A DNA stretch of 64,000 nucleotides from Allostella vacuolata (GCA_006739055.1 AP019702.1:558501-622500); one strand, 5' to 3'; shown: positions 45,795-54,638, counted from the first letter of the stretch. Numbers and translations are program-made. The notes: generated by a model not told the origin, from the sequence alone.

Positions 45795-46703
45795 TCAGGA
45801 CTTCCGGACCAGGACGAACCGCGCGACGTCGCGCAGGAGATCGGCCTTGCCGTCGAAGATGTCGAGGTGCCGGACGGCCTGCTCGGACAGCATCGCCGCC
45901 TGGCCGCGCGCCCGCTCGATGCCCAGGATCGAGACGAAGGTGGCCTTGCCGCGCGCCGCATCCTGCCCGACCGACTTCCCGGTCTCCGCCTCGCTGCCCT
46001 CGGCGTCGAGCAGGTCGTCGACGATCTGGAAGGCGAGGCCGAGATCGTGGGCATAGGCCTTGAGCGCGTGGCGCGGCTCGGCCGCCGCCTTGCCCTGGAT
46101 GGCGCCGGCCTCGCAGGCAAAGGCGATCATCTCGCCGGTCTTCATCCGCTGCAGCCGGGTGATGGCGCCGATGTCGAGCGCCCGCTTCTCGGCCAGGAGG
46201 TCGATCATCTGGCCGCCGACCATGCCCTGGCTGCCCGCGGCCGCGGCCGCGGCCTGGACCAGTTCGCAGCGCACGGCGGGGTCGGAATGGGTCGCATCCT
46301 CGGCGAGCACGCCGAAGGCCCGGGTCAGCAGGCCGTCGCCGGCCAGGATCGCGGTCGCCTCGTCGAACGCCTTGTGGACGGACGGGCGGCCGCGGCGCAG
46401 GTCCGAATCGTCCATCGCCGGCAGGTCGTCATGGACCAGCGAATAGGCGTGGATCATCTCGATCGCGGCCGCGACCCGCAGCGCCGGGATGCGCCCGACG
46501 GTGAAGAGGTGGGCCGAGACCACGGCCAGGAACGGGCGCAGGCGCTTGCCGCCGCCCAGCGCCGCGTAGCGCATGGCGTCGACGACCGGCGCCTCCGGCC
46601 CGGGGGCCGCCGGCAGCAGCCGGTCGAGCGTCTCGTCGACGGCCGCCGCGACCGAGCGCATCGCCGCGTTCAGGTCGCCGGCCTGGAGGAACCGGTCAAG
46701 CAA
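45795..46703 (-). CDS. ispA: Farnesyl/geranyl diphosphate synthase (short-chain trans-prenyltransferase)
   Basis: The protein is 302 residues. The first Asp-rich motif is LVHDDLPAMDDSDLRRG, the second FQIVDDLLDAEG. GGGKRLRPFLAVVSAHLF, GGQMIDLLAE and MKTGEMIAFACEAGA give the family pattern. Elongation of DMAPP/GPP with IPP yields farnesyl diphosphate for quinones, hopanoids and lipid carriers. The start at 46703 is a TTG that overlaps the xseB end; an ATG at 46661 is the other option. It is between xseB and dxs, the conserved isoprenoid operon order. Confidence 0.95.
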   Translation of the reverse strand: MLDRFLQAGDLNAAMRSVAAAVDETLDRLLPAAPGPEAPVVDAMRYAALGGGKRLRPFLAVVSAHLFTVGRIPALRVAAAIEMIHAYSLVHDDLPAMDDSDLRRGRPSVHKAFDEATAILAGDGLLTRAFGVLAEDATHSDPAVRCELVQAAAAAAGSQGMVGGQMIDLLAEKRALDIGAITRLQRMKTGEMIAFACEAGAIQGKAAAEPRHALKAYAHDLGLAFQIVDDLLDAEGSEAETGKSVGQDAARGKATFVSILGIERARGQAAMLSEQAVRHLDIFDGKADLLRDVARFVLVRKS

Positions 46704-46965
46704 GCTTCATCGGCTCCGCGGTCACCGACCCGTCGGGGCCGATGGCGATCTGCTCGATCTTGGCCTGCGCCTCGGCCAGCTTGCGCTCGCAATGGCGCTT
46801 CAGCAGCACGCCGCGCTGGTAGGCGTCGATCGCCTGCTCCAGGCCGCCCTGGCCGCCCTCGAGCTGCCGGACGATCTTCTCCAGTTCCGCCAGCGCTTCC
46901 TCGAAGCTGAGGCGGGCGACATCCGCCTCGGGGGCGGCGTCTTTGACATTCGGTTCCTTGGCCAT
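46696..46965 (-). CDS. xseB: Exodeoxyribonuclease VII small subunit
   Basis: The protein is 89 residues. After a short acidic lead (MAKEPNVKDAAPEADVA), LSFEEALAELEKIVRQLEGG and LEQAIDAYQRGVLLKRHCERKL form the two-helix XseB core. The tail DGSVTAEPMKLA is short. With XseA (not in the window) it makes exonuclease VII, which degrades single-stranded DNA. The ATG at 46965 gives normal length. It is the first gene of the ispA-dxs unit, overlapping ispA. A TATAGA box (46980-46975) with CTTGCC 16 bases upstream might be its promoter but would leave almost no leader. Confidence 0.93.
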   Translation of the reverse strand: MAKEPNVKDAAPEADVARLSFEEALAELEKIVRQLEGGQGGLEQAIDAYQRGVLLKRHCERKLAEAQAKIEQIAIGPDGSVTAEPMKLA

Positions 46966-47050
46966 CGGCGCCTTTCTATAGGCGGGGCGGGGCGTGGGCA
47001 AGGCGGGCAGCCGGATCAACCTTGCCGAACGAACACCACGCAGCAAGTAG

Positions 47051-47435
47051 TCAGAGTGCGCTTTCGATGTCCGTGCGACGGAAATCGTTGCCGATGTAGA
47101 GGAGGCAGCAGCCATATCGCTTGGCAAGTTCGTAGGAGAAGCAATCACCGAAATTCAAGCCGGCAGGATGCATTCCTCTTCCCCATCGCCGATGGGCCTC
47201 CGCGGCCCGGCGGGCTGCAGAGGGGGTGAGCGTGACGACATCCAGGCGAAATGTCTCGAAAAAGGGCAGCCATCTCGTCGCCGACACCGCGGTGTCCTGC
47301 AACGATCAGAGCCTCGGCCATGGTTCCGGCGGAAATGATTACCTCAGGCTCGGCGGCGAGAACGCCGATGCAAGCTTCGGCCTCTTGTTCGCCCAGCACG
47401 ACGGCCATGAGGGCGGATGTGTCGACGACGATCAC
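47051..47435 (-). pseudogene. VapC-like PIN-domain toxin, frameshifted
   Basis: The first part, from the ATG at 47435, reads MIVVDTSALMAVVLGEQEAE ... AEALIVAGHRGVGDEMAALF. This is a PIN ribonuclease beginning with the acidic Asp5 and the conserved Glu. The rest of the domain, FRLDVVTLTPSAARRAAEAH ... LNFGDCFSYELAKRYGCCLLYIGNDF with the later acidic site GD and ND, is in another frame ending at 47051. The join lies at a run of five A (47259-47263; T on the coding strand). Removing one base gives a continuous ~130-residue VapC. Either the toxin is inactivated, or the run is a sequencing error or a slippage site. Confidence 0.82.
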
Positions 47436-47689
47436 CTGGGAATGCCGTCCTCGTCGTAAAGATAATCCTGACTTCGTGCGGCGCTCGGGCCTGGTGTGGC
47501 CTTGGCCGCCCCAGCCTTGCTGATGGCTTCCAGGATTTTCCGACGTTCGGCTGGATCCTGTCGGGGGAGAACCGGTACCAAGCGTACGGCCGGTTGTCCG
47601 TGGCGGGTCAGGATGACCTCGTCACCGGCTTCGGCACGTCGCACGAGATCCGTCAGCTGCTCCTTGGCCTCGGTTACGGAAATCCGCAT
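47432..47689 (-). CDS. Phd/YefM-type antitoxin (VapB-like)
   Basis: The protein is 85 residues. MRISVTEAKEQLTDLVRRAEAGDEVILTRHGQPAVRLVPV is the classic Phd/YefM N-terminal DNA-binding and dimerisation domain. The C-terminal tail (SQDYLYDEDGIPR) is the typical segment that wraps the toxin. Its stop overlaps the VapC-like start (ATGA), as in most type II toxin-antitoxin operons. An inverted repeat upstream (47714-47734) is the likely operator. The toxin partner is frameshifted, so this gene may now be an orphan antitoxin. Confidence 0.9.
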   Translation of the reverse strand: MRISVTEAKEQLTDLVRRAEAGDEVILTRHGQPAVRLVPVLPRQDPAERRKILEAISKAGAAKATPGPSAARSQDYLYDEDGIPR

Positions 47690-47713
47690 GGCTGATCGCC
47701 TTCACGCTGTCGA

Positions 47714-47734
47714 ATGGTCCAATAGTTGGATCAT
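47714..47734. promoter_or_regulatory. Candidate antitoxin operator (inverted repeat)
   Basis: TCCAA-TAG-TTGGA is perfect (47718-47730). With ATG and CAT outer bases the arms match 8 of 9. It begins 25 bases before the antitoxin start on the minus strand, where toxin-antitoxin complexes normally autoregulate. Confidence 0.5.
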
Positions 47735-47758
47735 CCGGGGACCGTATACCAGATCGGC

Positions 47759-50044
47759 TCAGCGCCCTATTGGCCGCAACCGCGTCACCCGCCCGAACTC
47801 GGCCGCCACCGTCTCGGGCCGCAACGGCACGCGGATCGAGCGGCGGTCGCGCCACAGCGGGATCTGGTCGGCATAGGCGGCGCTGCCGATCCAGCCGTCC
47901 TGGCCGCCGAACAGGGTGAACCAGTTGGCATCGGGGTCGGCCATGTCCGAGACGTGGCGGGCCATCGAGCCGAAGCTGGCGTGATGCGGGCCCTCGACCA
48001 GCCCGTGGCTGGTCTTCATCGGCGTCTCGCGCGACCCGCCCACCGGCCAGCGGCCGGCGATGAAGAAGCGCTCGCCGATCACCGGCAGGTTGACCAGCCA
48101 GTGGGCGGCGCGCAGCTGGTGCACGTCACCCCAGCCGGGGAACGGCCGGGCGAGCGGTGCCGCCTCGGCGACGGCGTCGCGCAGGATTGCCTCCCGCCGC
48201 CCGGCCGGCACGGCGTCGAGGTCGGCCAGGGCGAAGCTGGTGAGGAAGTTCCAGCCCGATTCCGCCCCGCGCGGGTTGCCGGCATCGCCGCCCGCACTGC
48301 CCTCCCGCTGGACGGCCGGGACGAGCCGGCCGAGCAGGAACTCCAGCACCACCGGGGCGCGGGCGCCGACCGCATAGTCGCCGTTCCAGCCGCGGAGCGG
48401 GGCCAGGAAGACCGGGGCGGGCGCCCCGCCGGGCAGCGCATCGAGCCGGGCCAGCAGCCCGGCCGCCAGCCGCGCCGCCTTGGGTGCCACCGTGTCGGCC
48501 TGGATCGCCGCCAGGTCGGCCGGGGCGATGCGCGGCAGGGCGGCCAGCCGCTCGCGCAGCCGCGCCACCCGGTCGCCGTCGGAGAAGAAATAGCCGATCG
48601 GCCCGGCATCGTCGGGCGGCCGGTCATTGGCCGACGCCAGCGTGCCCCCCGGCGGGTCGCGGGTGAAGGGGAAGTCGCGGGCGTCGCGCAGGCGCGACCA
48701 GGGCCGGGTGGCGGCCGGGTCGGTGCCGTCCAGCACCGGGCCGTCGGCCGGGAAGCCCATCCGGTCGGGCAGGGTCGCGGCATAGAGATGGGCGATGCTG
48801 CCGCCGCTGTCCACCACCAGCATGTTCTGCGGTGACACGCCGAACCCGGCGAAGGCGTCGCGGAACTCCGCCACGTCGCGGGCCCGCGAGGCGCGCAGGA
48901 GGGCGGTGATCTCGTCGGTCGGCTCGTGGCCGACCCAGCGCAGCGCCAGCGGCCCCGGCTGCGCCGGCACCAGCGGGCTGTCGGTGACGACGGGCCCGAG
49001 CGGCGTCGTGCGCACGGTCCGGGTCGCCGTCGTCCACAGGCGGCGGCGGATCTTGACCTCCTCGGTGCGGAACTGTTCGGGCGGCAGGCGCGACACGTCG
49101 AACAGGTCGGAGGCCGCCGCGCGCAGGTTGGTGCCGCCCCAGCTGATGTGCGGGCTGCGCCCGATCGCCAGGAAGGGCAGCCCCGGCACCATCATCCCGA
49201 CCGCGTGGTAGGAGGGCGACCGCATGCCGGCGACCAGCCACAGGTTGGGCAGGTTGAGGCCGAGATGCGGGTCGCTGGCCATGAGCGCGCCGCCGCTCGC
49301 CGAACGGCCGGCCGCGACCGCCATGCTGTTGCTGCCCGACCGGCTGGTGCCGCGCAGGATGTCGCCCAGCAGCGCCGCCTGCGGGGGACCGCCCGGTTCG
49401 CCGGCGCCGCTGCCGGCCGCCAGCGTGCGCTGCCACAGGCGGGCGAACTCCGGCCGGCCGCGCTGGGCCAGCAGCGAGAAGTAGCCGAGCCAGTTGATGT
49501 CGGTGCCGGCCAGCCGGCCGATCGCCACCAGGTCCTCGGCGCTGTAGGGCTCGCGGTCCAGCCCCAGCAGGCCGGCCTCGGGCGGGCGCGGCCCATGGCG
49601 GACCGAATGGTTCAGGCCCTCCACGAAGCGGGCGACGAACGTCCGCGTCTCCTCCGGCCAGCGGCGCACCACCTCGGGCGCGGCGCGGCCGAAGTCGAGG
49701 ATGCGCAGCGCATGGTCGATGTCGGTGGCGAACGGCCCCGCCGCCTCCGACAGGCGGCCGCGGCTGACCAGTCGCAGGAGCGCGATCTGCGCGCCGCGCA
49801 GGTGGCCATGGACCAGGCCGAGCGCGAAGGCCAGGTCGCCGTCGCTACCGGCCTCGATCCAGGGGACCAGATGGTCGTTCCAGCGGATCTCGACCGGACC
49901 ATCGAGGGGAAGCTGCCGGTCGGGCAGGGCCGCCAGCCGCGCGGCCACCGTCGTCTCGGCCGGCACCAGGGCGCCGCAGCCGACCAGCCCCGCCGCCAGG
50001 GCCAGCAGCCCCGCTATGGCCCAAACCTTTCTCGCACGCCGCAC
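47759..50044 (-). CDS. Penicillin acylase-family lipoprotein (Ntn hydrolase)
   Basis: The protein is 761 residues. A signal sequence ends in a lipobox AAGLVGC (Cys23), so it is membrane-anchored. The expected self-cleavage site is SRSG|SNSMAVA at Gly237/Ser238, giving an alpha chain, a spacer and a beta chain with Ser as N-terminal nucleophile. ALMASDPHLGLNLPNLWLVAGM, the HISWGGTN motif and the late GWNFLTSF are family blocks. Members include penicillin and cephalosporin acylases, AHL acylases (quorum quenching) and others. The substrate cannot be told from sequence. It is 52 bases after the HDAC-like gene on the same strand. Confidence 0.92.
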   Translation of the reverse strand: MRRARKVWAIAGLLALAAGLVGCGALVPAETTVAARLAALPDRQLPLDGPVEIRWNDHLVPWIEAGSDGDLAFALGLVHGHLRGAQIALLRLVSRGRLSEAAGPFATDIDHALRILDFGRAAPEVVRRWPEETRTFVARFVEGLNHSVRHGPRPPEAGLLGLDREPYSAEDLVAIGRLAGTDINWLGYFSLLAQRGRPEFARLWQRTLAAGSGAGEPGGPPQAALLGDILRGTSRSGSNSMAVAAGRSASGGALMASDPHLGLNLPNLWLVAGMRSPSYHAVGMMVPGLPFLAIGRSPHISWGGTNLRAAASDLFDVSRLPPEQFRTEEVKIRRRLWTTATRTVRTTPLGPVVTDSPLVPAQPGPLALRWVGHEPTDEITALLRASRARDVAEFRDAFAGFGVSPQNMLVVDSGGSIAHLYAATLPDRMGFPADGPVLDGTDPAATRPWSRLRDARDFPFTRDPPGGTLASANDRPPDDAGPIGYFFSDGDRVARLRERLAALPRIAPADLAAIQADTVAPKAARLAAGLLARLDALPGGAPAPVFLAPLRGWNGDYAVGARAPVVLEFLLGRLVPAVQREGSAGGDAGNPRGAESGWNFLTSFALADLDAVPAGRREAILRDAVAEAAPLARPFPGWGDVHQLRAAHWLVNLPVIGERFFIAGRWPVGGSRETPMKTSHGLVEGPHHASFGSMARHVSDMADPDANWFTLFGGQDGWIGSAAYADQIPLWRDRRSIRVPLRPETVAAEFGRVTRLRPIGR

Positions 50045-50096
50045 CGCCGCTCCTCTTGCCGGGTTCCGGCAAGAGATAGGGCGCGGGCGGCGTCCG

Positions 50097-51035
50097 TCAT
50101 CCGGCGGCGGCGCGCATCAGCGCCTGGACGTGCACGGCCGACGAACTGGCCAGCGCCTCCAGGTCGTAGCCGCCCTCCAGCACCGACACGACCCGGCCCT
50201 GGCAGTGGCGGGCCGCCAGCCCGGTCAGCTTGTCGGTGACCCAGGCATAGTCCTCCTCGAACAGGTTGAGGGCGGCCAGCGGGTCGCGGCTGTGGCCGTC
50301 GAAGCCGGCGGAGATGAAGAGGAAGTCCGGGCGGAACTCCTCCAGCGCCGGCAGCACGAACTCGGCGACCACGAAACGGAAGTCGGCCGAGCCGGCATTG
50401 GCGGGCAGGGGGGCGTTGACGACGTTGCCGGCGGCGCCGCGCTCGTCGCGGGCGCCGGTGCCGGGATAGAGCGGCCACTGATGGGTCGAGGCGTAGAAGA
50501 GCCGGGCGTCGGGCGCGAACATCGCCTGGGTGCCGTTGCCGTGGTGGACGTCGAAGTCGATCACCGCCACCCGGTCGCAGCCATGCACCTGATGGGCGCG
50601 CAGCGCCCCGACGGCGACGTTGTTGAAGAGGCAGAAGCCCATGGCGCGGTCGGGCTCGGCATGATGGCCGGGCGGGCGCACGGCGCAGAAGGCGTTGCCG
50701 CCCTCGCCCGCCATCACCGCATCCACCGCCGCCGTCACCGCGCCCGCCGCGCGGAGCGCGGCCTCGCGGGAACCGGGCGAGACCACCGTGTCGGCATCGA
50801 GGCTATTGCGCCCGCTCTCCGGGATGGCCGCCAGCACGCCGTCGATATGCGCCTGGGGGTGGACGCGCAGCAGGTCCGCGAAGGCGACCAGCGGCGCCTC
50901 GCGCCGGTCGAGGGCGGCGAACTCCGGCGCGTCGAGGGCGGCCAGCACCGCGCGCAGCCGGTCGGCCCGCTCCGGATGGTAGCTGCCGGTGTCGTGGTCG
51001 AGACAGGCGGGATGGCTGTAGAGCAGCGTGCTCAT
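50097..51035 (-). CDS. Histone-deacetylase-family amidohydrolase (possible acetylpolyamine amidohydrolase)
   Basis: The protein is 312 residues. It is a zinc hydrolase of the arginase/deacetylase fold. AVRPPGHHAEPDRAMGFCLFNNVAV contains the paired active-site His. IDFDVHHGNGTQAMF supplies the Asp/His metal ligands, and ISAGFDGHSRDPLA the last Asp. Bacterial members deacetylate acetylpolyamines or other acetyl-amides. Its ATG overlaps the stop of the agmatinase-family gene, so the two are co-translated. This supports a polyamine or guanidino-compound role over a protein deacetylase one. That link is an inference. Confidence 0.9.
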   Translation of the reverse strand: MSTLLYSHPACLDHDTGSYHPERADRLRAVLAALDAPEFAALDRREAPLVAFADLLRVHPQAHIDGVLAAIPESGRNSLDADTVVSPGSREAALRAAGAVTAAVDAVMAGEGGNAFCAVRPPGHHAEPDRAMGFCLFNNVAVGALRAHQVHGCDRVAVIDFDVHHGNGTQAMFAPDARLFYASTHQWPLYPGTGARDERGAAGNVVNAPLPANAGSADFRFVVAEFVLPALEEFRPDFLFISAGFDGHSRDPLAALNLFEEDYAWVTDKLTGLAARHCQGRVVSVLEGGYDLEALASSSAVHVQALMRAAAG

Positions 51036-52042
51036 GCGGGCTCTCCGCTGCCGCGGCGGCGGGCGACGGCGTCGGCCAGCACGCACAGGATCTCGAACAT
51101 CATGGTGGCGCCGACCAGGGCCGTGTTGCCGGTCTGGTCGAAGGGCGGCGACACCTCGACCACGTCGCCGCCGACCAGGTCGAGCCCCTGCAGGCCGCGC
51201 AGCATGCGCTGCGCCTCGTGGGTCGAGAAGCCGCCGACCTCGGGCGTGCCGGTGCCGGGGGCATAGACGGGGTCGAGCCCGTCGACGTCGAAGCTGACAT
51301 AGGTCGGCCCGTCGCCCACCACCCGGCGCGCCTCCTCGATCACCCGGGCGACGCCGAGGTCGAAATACTCCTCGATGCCGATCACCCGGATGCCCTGTTC
51401 GTAGGCCCAGTCCATGTCGTCGGCATTGTAGAGCGAGCCGCGGATGCCGATCTGCACGGTGCGCCTGGGGTCGAGCAGCCCTTCCTCGATGGCGCGGCGG
51501 AAGGGCGTGCCGTGGGTGAACTTGTAGCCGCCGAAATAGCTGTCCCAGGTGTCGGAATGGGCGTCGAAATGGACCATCCCGACCGGCCGGTGCCGGGCGA
51601 TCGCGCGCATGATCGGCAGGGTGATCAGATGGTCGCCGCCCGCGGACAGCGGGATGGCGCCGGCGGCATGGACGCGGGCGAAGAAGCGCTCGACCCGGCC
51701 CAGCGTGTCGGTCAGGTCGGCCGGGTTGACCGGCACGTCGCCATGGTCCCCGACCCGCGCCAGGCGGTAGGGCTGGATGCCGCTCACCGGGTGGATCTTG
51801 CGCATCATCGACGACATGTTGCGGATCTCGCGCGGGCCATGCCGGGCGCCGGGGCGGTTGGTGGTGCCGCCATCCCAGGGCACGCCGACCAGCGCGATGT
51901 CGAGCCGGGCGGCGTCGCGCTCGACCGGCAGGCGCATGAAGGTCGGGATGTCCGCGAAGCGCGGCATCACCGTACCCTCGACGGGCTGGGGAAAGCTCTC
52001 GGGCGACGGGGCTTGGGGCGAGGGCGCGCTCGGCTCGGCCAT
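51032..52042 (-). CDS. Agmatinase/ureohydrolase-family protein
   Basis: The protein is 336 residues. It is a binuclear Mn enzyme with GGDHLITLP, MVHFDAHSDTWDSYFGG and VSFDVDGLDPVYAPGTGTPEVGGF, which carry all the metal His and Asp residues. The HGTPFRRAIEEGL block fits agmatinase, guanidinobutyrase or proclavaminate amidinohydrolase more than arginase. It releases urea from a guanidino compound. I chose the ATG at 52042; a start at 52123 would invade the divergent gene. It is coupled to the HDAC-like gene downstream. An uncommon Pro/Ser-rich lead of ~35 residues precedes the fold. Confidence 0.9.
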   Translation of the reverse strand: MAEPSAPSPQAPSPESFPQPVEGTVMPRFADIPTFMRLPVERDAARLDIALVGVPWDGGTTNRPGARHGPREIRNMSSMMRKIHPVSGIQPYRLARVGDHGDVPVNPADLTDTLGRVERFFARVHAAGAIPLSAGGDHLITLPIMRAIARHRPVGMVHFDAHSDTWDSYFGGYKFTHGTPFRRAIEEGLLDPRRTVQIGIRGSLYNADDMDWAYEQGIRVIGIEEYFDLGVARVIEEARRVVGDGPTYVSFDVDGLDPVYAPGTGTPEVGGFSTHEAQRMLRGLQGLDLVGGDVVEVSPPFDQTGNTALVGATMMFEILCVLADAVARRRGSGEPA

Positions 52043-52110
52043 GCGGTTCAGCTCGTGGTAAGGTCGGTTGCGGGCAAGGGGGGCGACCCCTGGAAAGGTA
52101 AGGGGAGCCG

Positions 52111-53706
52111 ATGACGGGTGCAAACGCCGAAGCGGCCGACTCCCCGGAACAGGCGGAGATCGCGGCCATGCTGGCCGATCCCGCCAGCCATGGCGGGCAG
52201 GCGGTGACCCGGGTCCGGACCCACGGCGCGCTCGTCTTCCTGGCCGGCGACCGCGCCTGGAAGCTGAAGCGGGCCGTGCGCTTCCCCTACCTGGACTTCT
52301 CGACGCCCGAGCTCCGGCGCGCGGCGTGCGAGGCCGAGATCCGCCTCAACCGCCGCACCGCGCCCGAGATCTACGAGGGGGTGGTGCCGGTGACCCGCGG
52401 GCCCGATGGCCGGCCGCGGATCGGCGGCGAGGGCCCGGCCATCGACTGGCTGGTGGCCATGCGCCGCTTCGACGACGATCAGGTGCTGGACCGGCTGGCG
52501 GCGGCGGGCCGCATCGACTTGGCCCTGATGGAGGCGCTGGCCGACCATGTCGCCCGCTTTCATGCGGATGCCGAGCGCCGGCCGGACCAGGGCGGCGTCG
52601 CGGCCATGGCCCGGGTGGTGGACACCAACGACCGGGCCCTGGCCGATTGCGCGCCCGTGCTCGACCGGGCGGCGACCGCCGGCCTGACGGCGGCGACCCG
52701 CGCGGCGCTGGAGGCGGCAGGGCCGCTCCTGGAGCGCCGGCGGCGCGAGGGCTACGTGCGCCTCGGCCATGGCGACCTCCATCTCGGCAATATCTGCCTT
52801 CTCGACGGGGAGCCGCGGCTGTTTGACGCGCTGGAGTTCGACCTGCGGCTGACCTGCCTCGATACCGTCTACGACATCGCCTTCCTGGTCATGGACCTGT
52901 GGGCGCGCGACCTGCGGCCCCAGGCCAACCGCTTCCTCGAGCGCTATGTGGAGCGGACGCGAGACCTGGCCGGGCTGGCCCTGCTGCCGCTCTGCCTGTC
53001 GATGCGCGCGGCGATCCGCGCCCATGTCTCGGTGGCGATGGGCGGGCCGGGCGCCGCCGGCCGCGAGTGGGCTGACCGGGCGCGTGGCTATCTCGATCAT
53101 GCATGTGCCTTCCTGGCGCCGCCGCCGCCCCGGCTGGTGGCGGTGGGCGGCCTGTCCGGCTCGGGCAAGTCGACGGTCGCCCGCGCCGTCGCGGCCGGCG
53201 TCGGCGCGCCGCCGGGCGCGCTGGTCCTGCGCAGCGACGTCACCCGCAAGCGGCTGGCCGGCATCGACCCGATGGAACGGGCGGGCCCGGAGGCCTACGG
53301 TGCCGACAGCTCGGAGCGGGTCTATGCGGCGTTGCGCGCCGATGCGGCGGCGGCGCTGGCCGCCGGCCGGTCGGTCATCGTCGACGCCGTCCATGCGCGG
53401 CCCGACGAGCGCCGGGCGATCGAGGCGGTGGCCCAGCGGCTGGGCGTACCGTTCACCGGCCTCTGGCTCGATGCCCCGGCCGAGGCGCTGGTGCGGCGGG
53501 TCGAGGCGCGCCGCGGCGACGTGTCGGATGCGACCGCCGCGGTGGTGCGCGCGCAGCTCGGCTATGACCTGGGTGCGGTGGCGTGGCAGCGCGTCCCGGC
53601 CGCGGCCGACCCGGCCGCGCTGGCGGCCCGAGTCGCCGCCCTCCTGGAACCGGGCGGGGATGCCGGTTTTGACATGGCTCAATGCCGGAAACCGGGCGTC
53701 GCCTAG
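52111..53706 (+). CDS. Fusion of an aminoglycoside-phosphotransferase-like domain and an AAA/zeta-type kinase
   Basis: The protein is 531 residues. The N-terminal ~335 residues have an APH-like fold, with WKLKRAVRFPYLDFSTPELRR near residue 50 and the catalytic GHGDLHLGNICLL (about 226) with LFDALEFD. The C-terminal domain opens with Walker A GLSGSGKST at 347-355 and continues RSDVTRKRLAG, VIVDAVHARPDERRAIE and a lid. It is similar to gluconate-kinase/zeta-toxin-like P-loop kinases. This two-domain architecture is a recurring bacterial family of unknown substrate and does not by itself imply antibiotic resistance. It is divergent from the agmatinase gene and precedes a Usp gene by 50 bases. 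Confidence 0.88.
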   Translation: MTGANAEAADSPEQAEIAAMLADPASHGGQAVTRVRTHGALVFLAGDRAWKLKRAVRFPYLDFSTPELRRAACEAEIRLNRRTAPEIYEGVVPVTRGPDGRPRIGGEGPAIDWLVAMRRFDDDQVLDRLAAAGRIDLALMEALADHVARFHADAERRPDQGGVAAMARVVDTNDRALADCAPVLDRAATAGLTAATRAALEAAGPLLERRRREGYVRLGHGDLHLGNICLLDGEPRLFDALEFDLRLTCLDTVYDIAFLVMDLWARDLRPQANRFLERYVERTRDLAGLALLPLCLSMRAAIRAHVSVAMGGPGAAGREWADRARGYLDHACAFLAPPPPRLVAVGGLSGSGKSTVARAVAAGVGAPPGALVLRSDVTRKRLAGIDPMERAGPEAYGADSSERVYAALRADAAAALAAGRSVIVDAVHARPDERRAIEAVAQRLGVPFTGLWLDAPAEALVRRVEARRGDVSDATAAVVRAQLGYDLGAVAWQRVPAAADPAALAARVAALLEPGGDAGFDMAQCRKPGVA

Positions 53707-53756
53707 GATCGGCAGCGAATGCGAAGAACTTGCCCAGCGCAACGGAGGAATGGAAC

Positions 53757-54638
53757 ATGGCGATCCGGACGATCCTGGTGCCCGTCAGCGGCGGCGTGAG
53801 CGGGGATACCGCGCTCGACGCGGCGATCCTGGTCGGGCGCCGCGCCGGCGCCCATGTCGAGGCCCTGCATGTCGCGCCCGACCCGCGCGACGCGGTGCCG
53901 ATGCTGGGCGAGGGCGCCAACGCCTCGCTGATCGAGGACCTGATCCAGGCGGCGGCGGACGAGGCCCGGCTGCGGGCGGAGCGGGCGCGGGCCGCCTTCG
54001 ACGTGCGGGTCGCCGCGGGCCAGCTGCCGCGCGTCGACGGCCATCCGAGCGCGGCCGACGCGGCCATGCGCCGCCTGACGCTCGGCTGGCGGGAGGCGGT
54101 CGGGCGCGAGGACGAGGAGGTGGCGCGGCGCGGCCGGGTCTTCGACCTGATCGTGGTCGGCCGGCCGGGCGGCGATGCCGACGTCGCCCCGGAAACGACG
54201 CTGGAGGCGGCCCTGATCGAGAGCGGCCGCCCGGTCCTGGTGTCGCCGCCGGTGCTGGGGCCGGCCATCGGCAGCCACATCGCCATCGCCTGGAATGCCA
54301 GCACGGCCGCCTCCCGGGCGGTGTCGGCCGCCCGTCCGCTCCTGTCGAGGGCGCAGTCGGTCACCATCCTGGAGGGCGACGACGCGGCCGCGGACAGCGC
54401 TTCGGCCGAGGAACTGGCGGCCATGCTCGCCTGGCGCGGTGTCAACGCCCAGATCCACCGCTTCCGGTCGGACGCCGGCGGGATCGGTGCCGCCCTGTTG
54501 GCGGCGGCCGGGCAGGTGGGGGCCGACCTGCTGGTCATGGGCGGCTACGGCCACAGCCGGCTGCGCGAGATGATCTTCGGCGGTGCTACCATCGACGCCA
54601 TGTTCCAGTCGGACCTGCCCCTGTTCATGACCCATTGA
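53757..54638 (+). CDS. Universal stress protein UspA-family, tandem-domain type
   Basis: The protein is 293 residues with two Usp modules. The first begins IRTILVPVSGGVSGDTALDAAILVGR. The second has HIAIAWNASTAASRAVSAARPLLSRA and ends with DLLVMGGYGHSRLREMIFGGATI, the full ATP-binding GxxGHSRLRE..FGG signature. The ATG at 53757 follows GGAGGAA. It is a cytoplasmic stress protein. It lies between the APH/kinase fusion and a 124-residue hypothetical gene 11 bases later. This pairing with a kinase-like protein may be meaningful but is unproven. Confidence 0.93.
   Translation: MAIRTILVPVSGGVSGDTALDAAILVGRRAGAHVEALHVAPDPRDAVPMLGEGANASLIEDLIQAAADEARLRAERARAAFDVRVAAGQLPRVDGHPSAADAAMRRLTLGWREAVGREDEEVARRGRVFDLIVVGRPGGDADVAPETTLEAALIESGRPVLVSPPVLGPAIGSHIAIAWNASTAASRAVSAARPLLSRAQSVTILEGDDAAADSASAEELAAMLAWRGVNAQIHRFRSDAGGIGAALLAAAGQVGADLLVMGGYGHSRLREMIFGGATIDAMFQSDLPLFMTH

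Noticed and set aside
47051-47689. Prophage or genomic island marked by the toxin-antitoxin pair
   Set aside because: There is no integrase, tRNA, att-like repeat or composition break next to it.
47759-50044. Beta-lactam-degrading penicillin acylase
   Set aside because: The family covers many amides and acyl-homoserine lactones. The sequence does not fix the substrate.
52111-53706. Aminoglycoside resistance gene
   Set aside because: The APH-like domain is fused to a P-loop kinase in a widespread housekeeping-type family, which does not indicate antibiotic modification.
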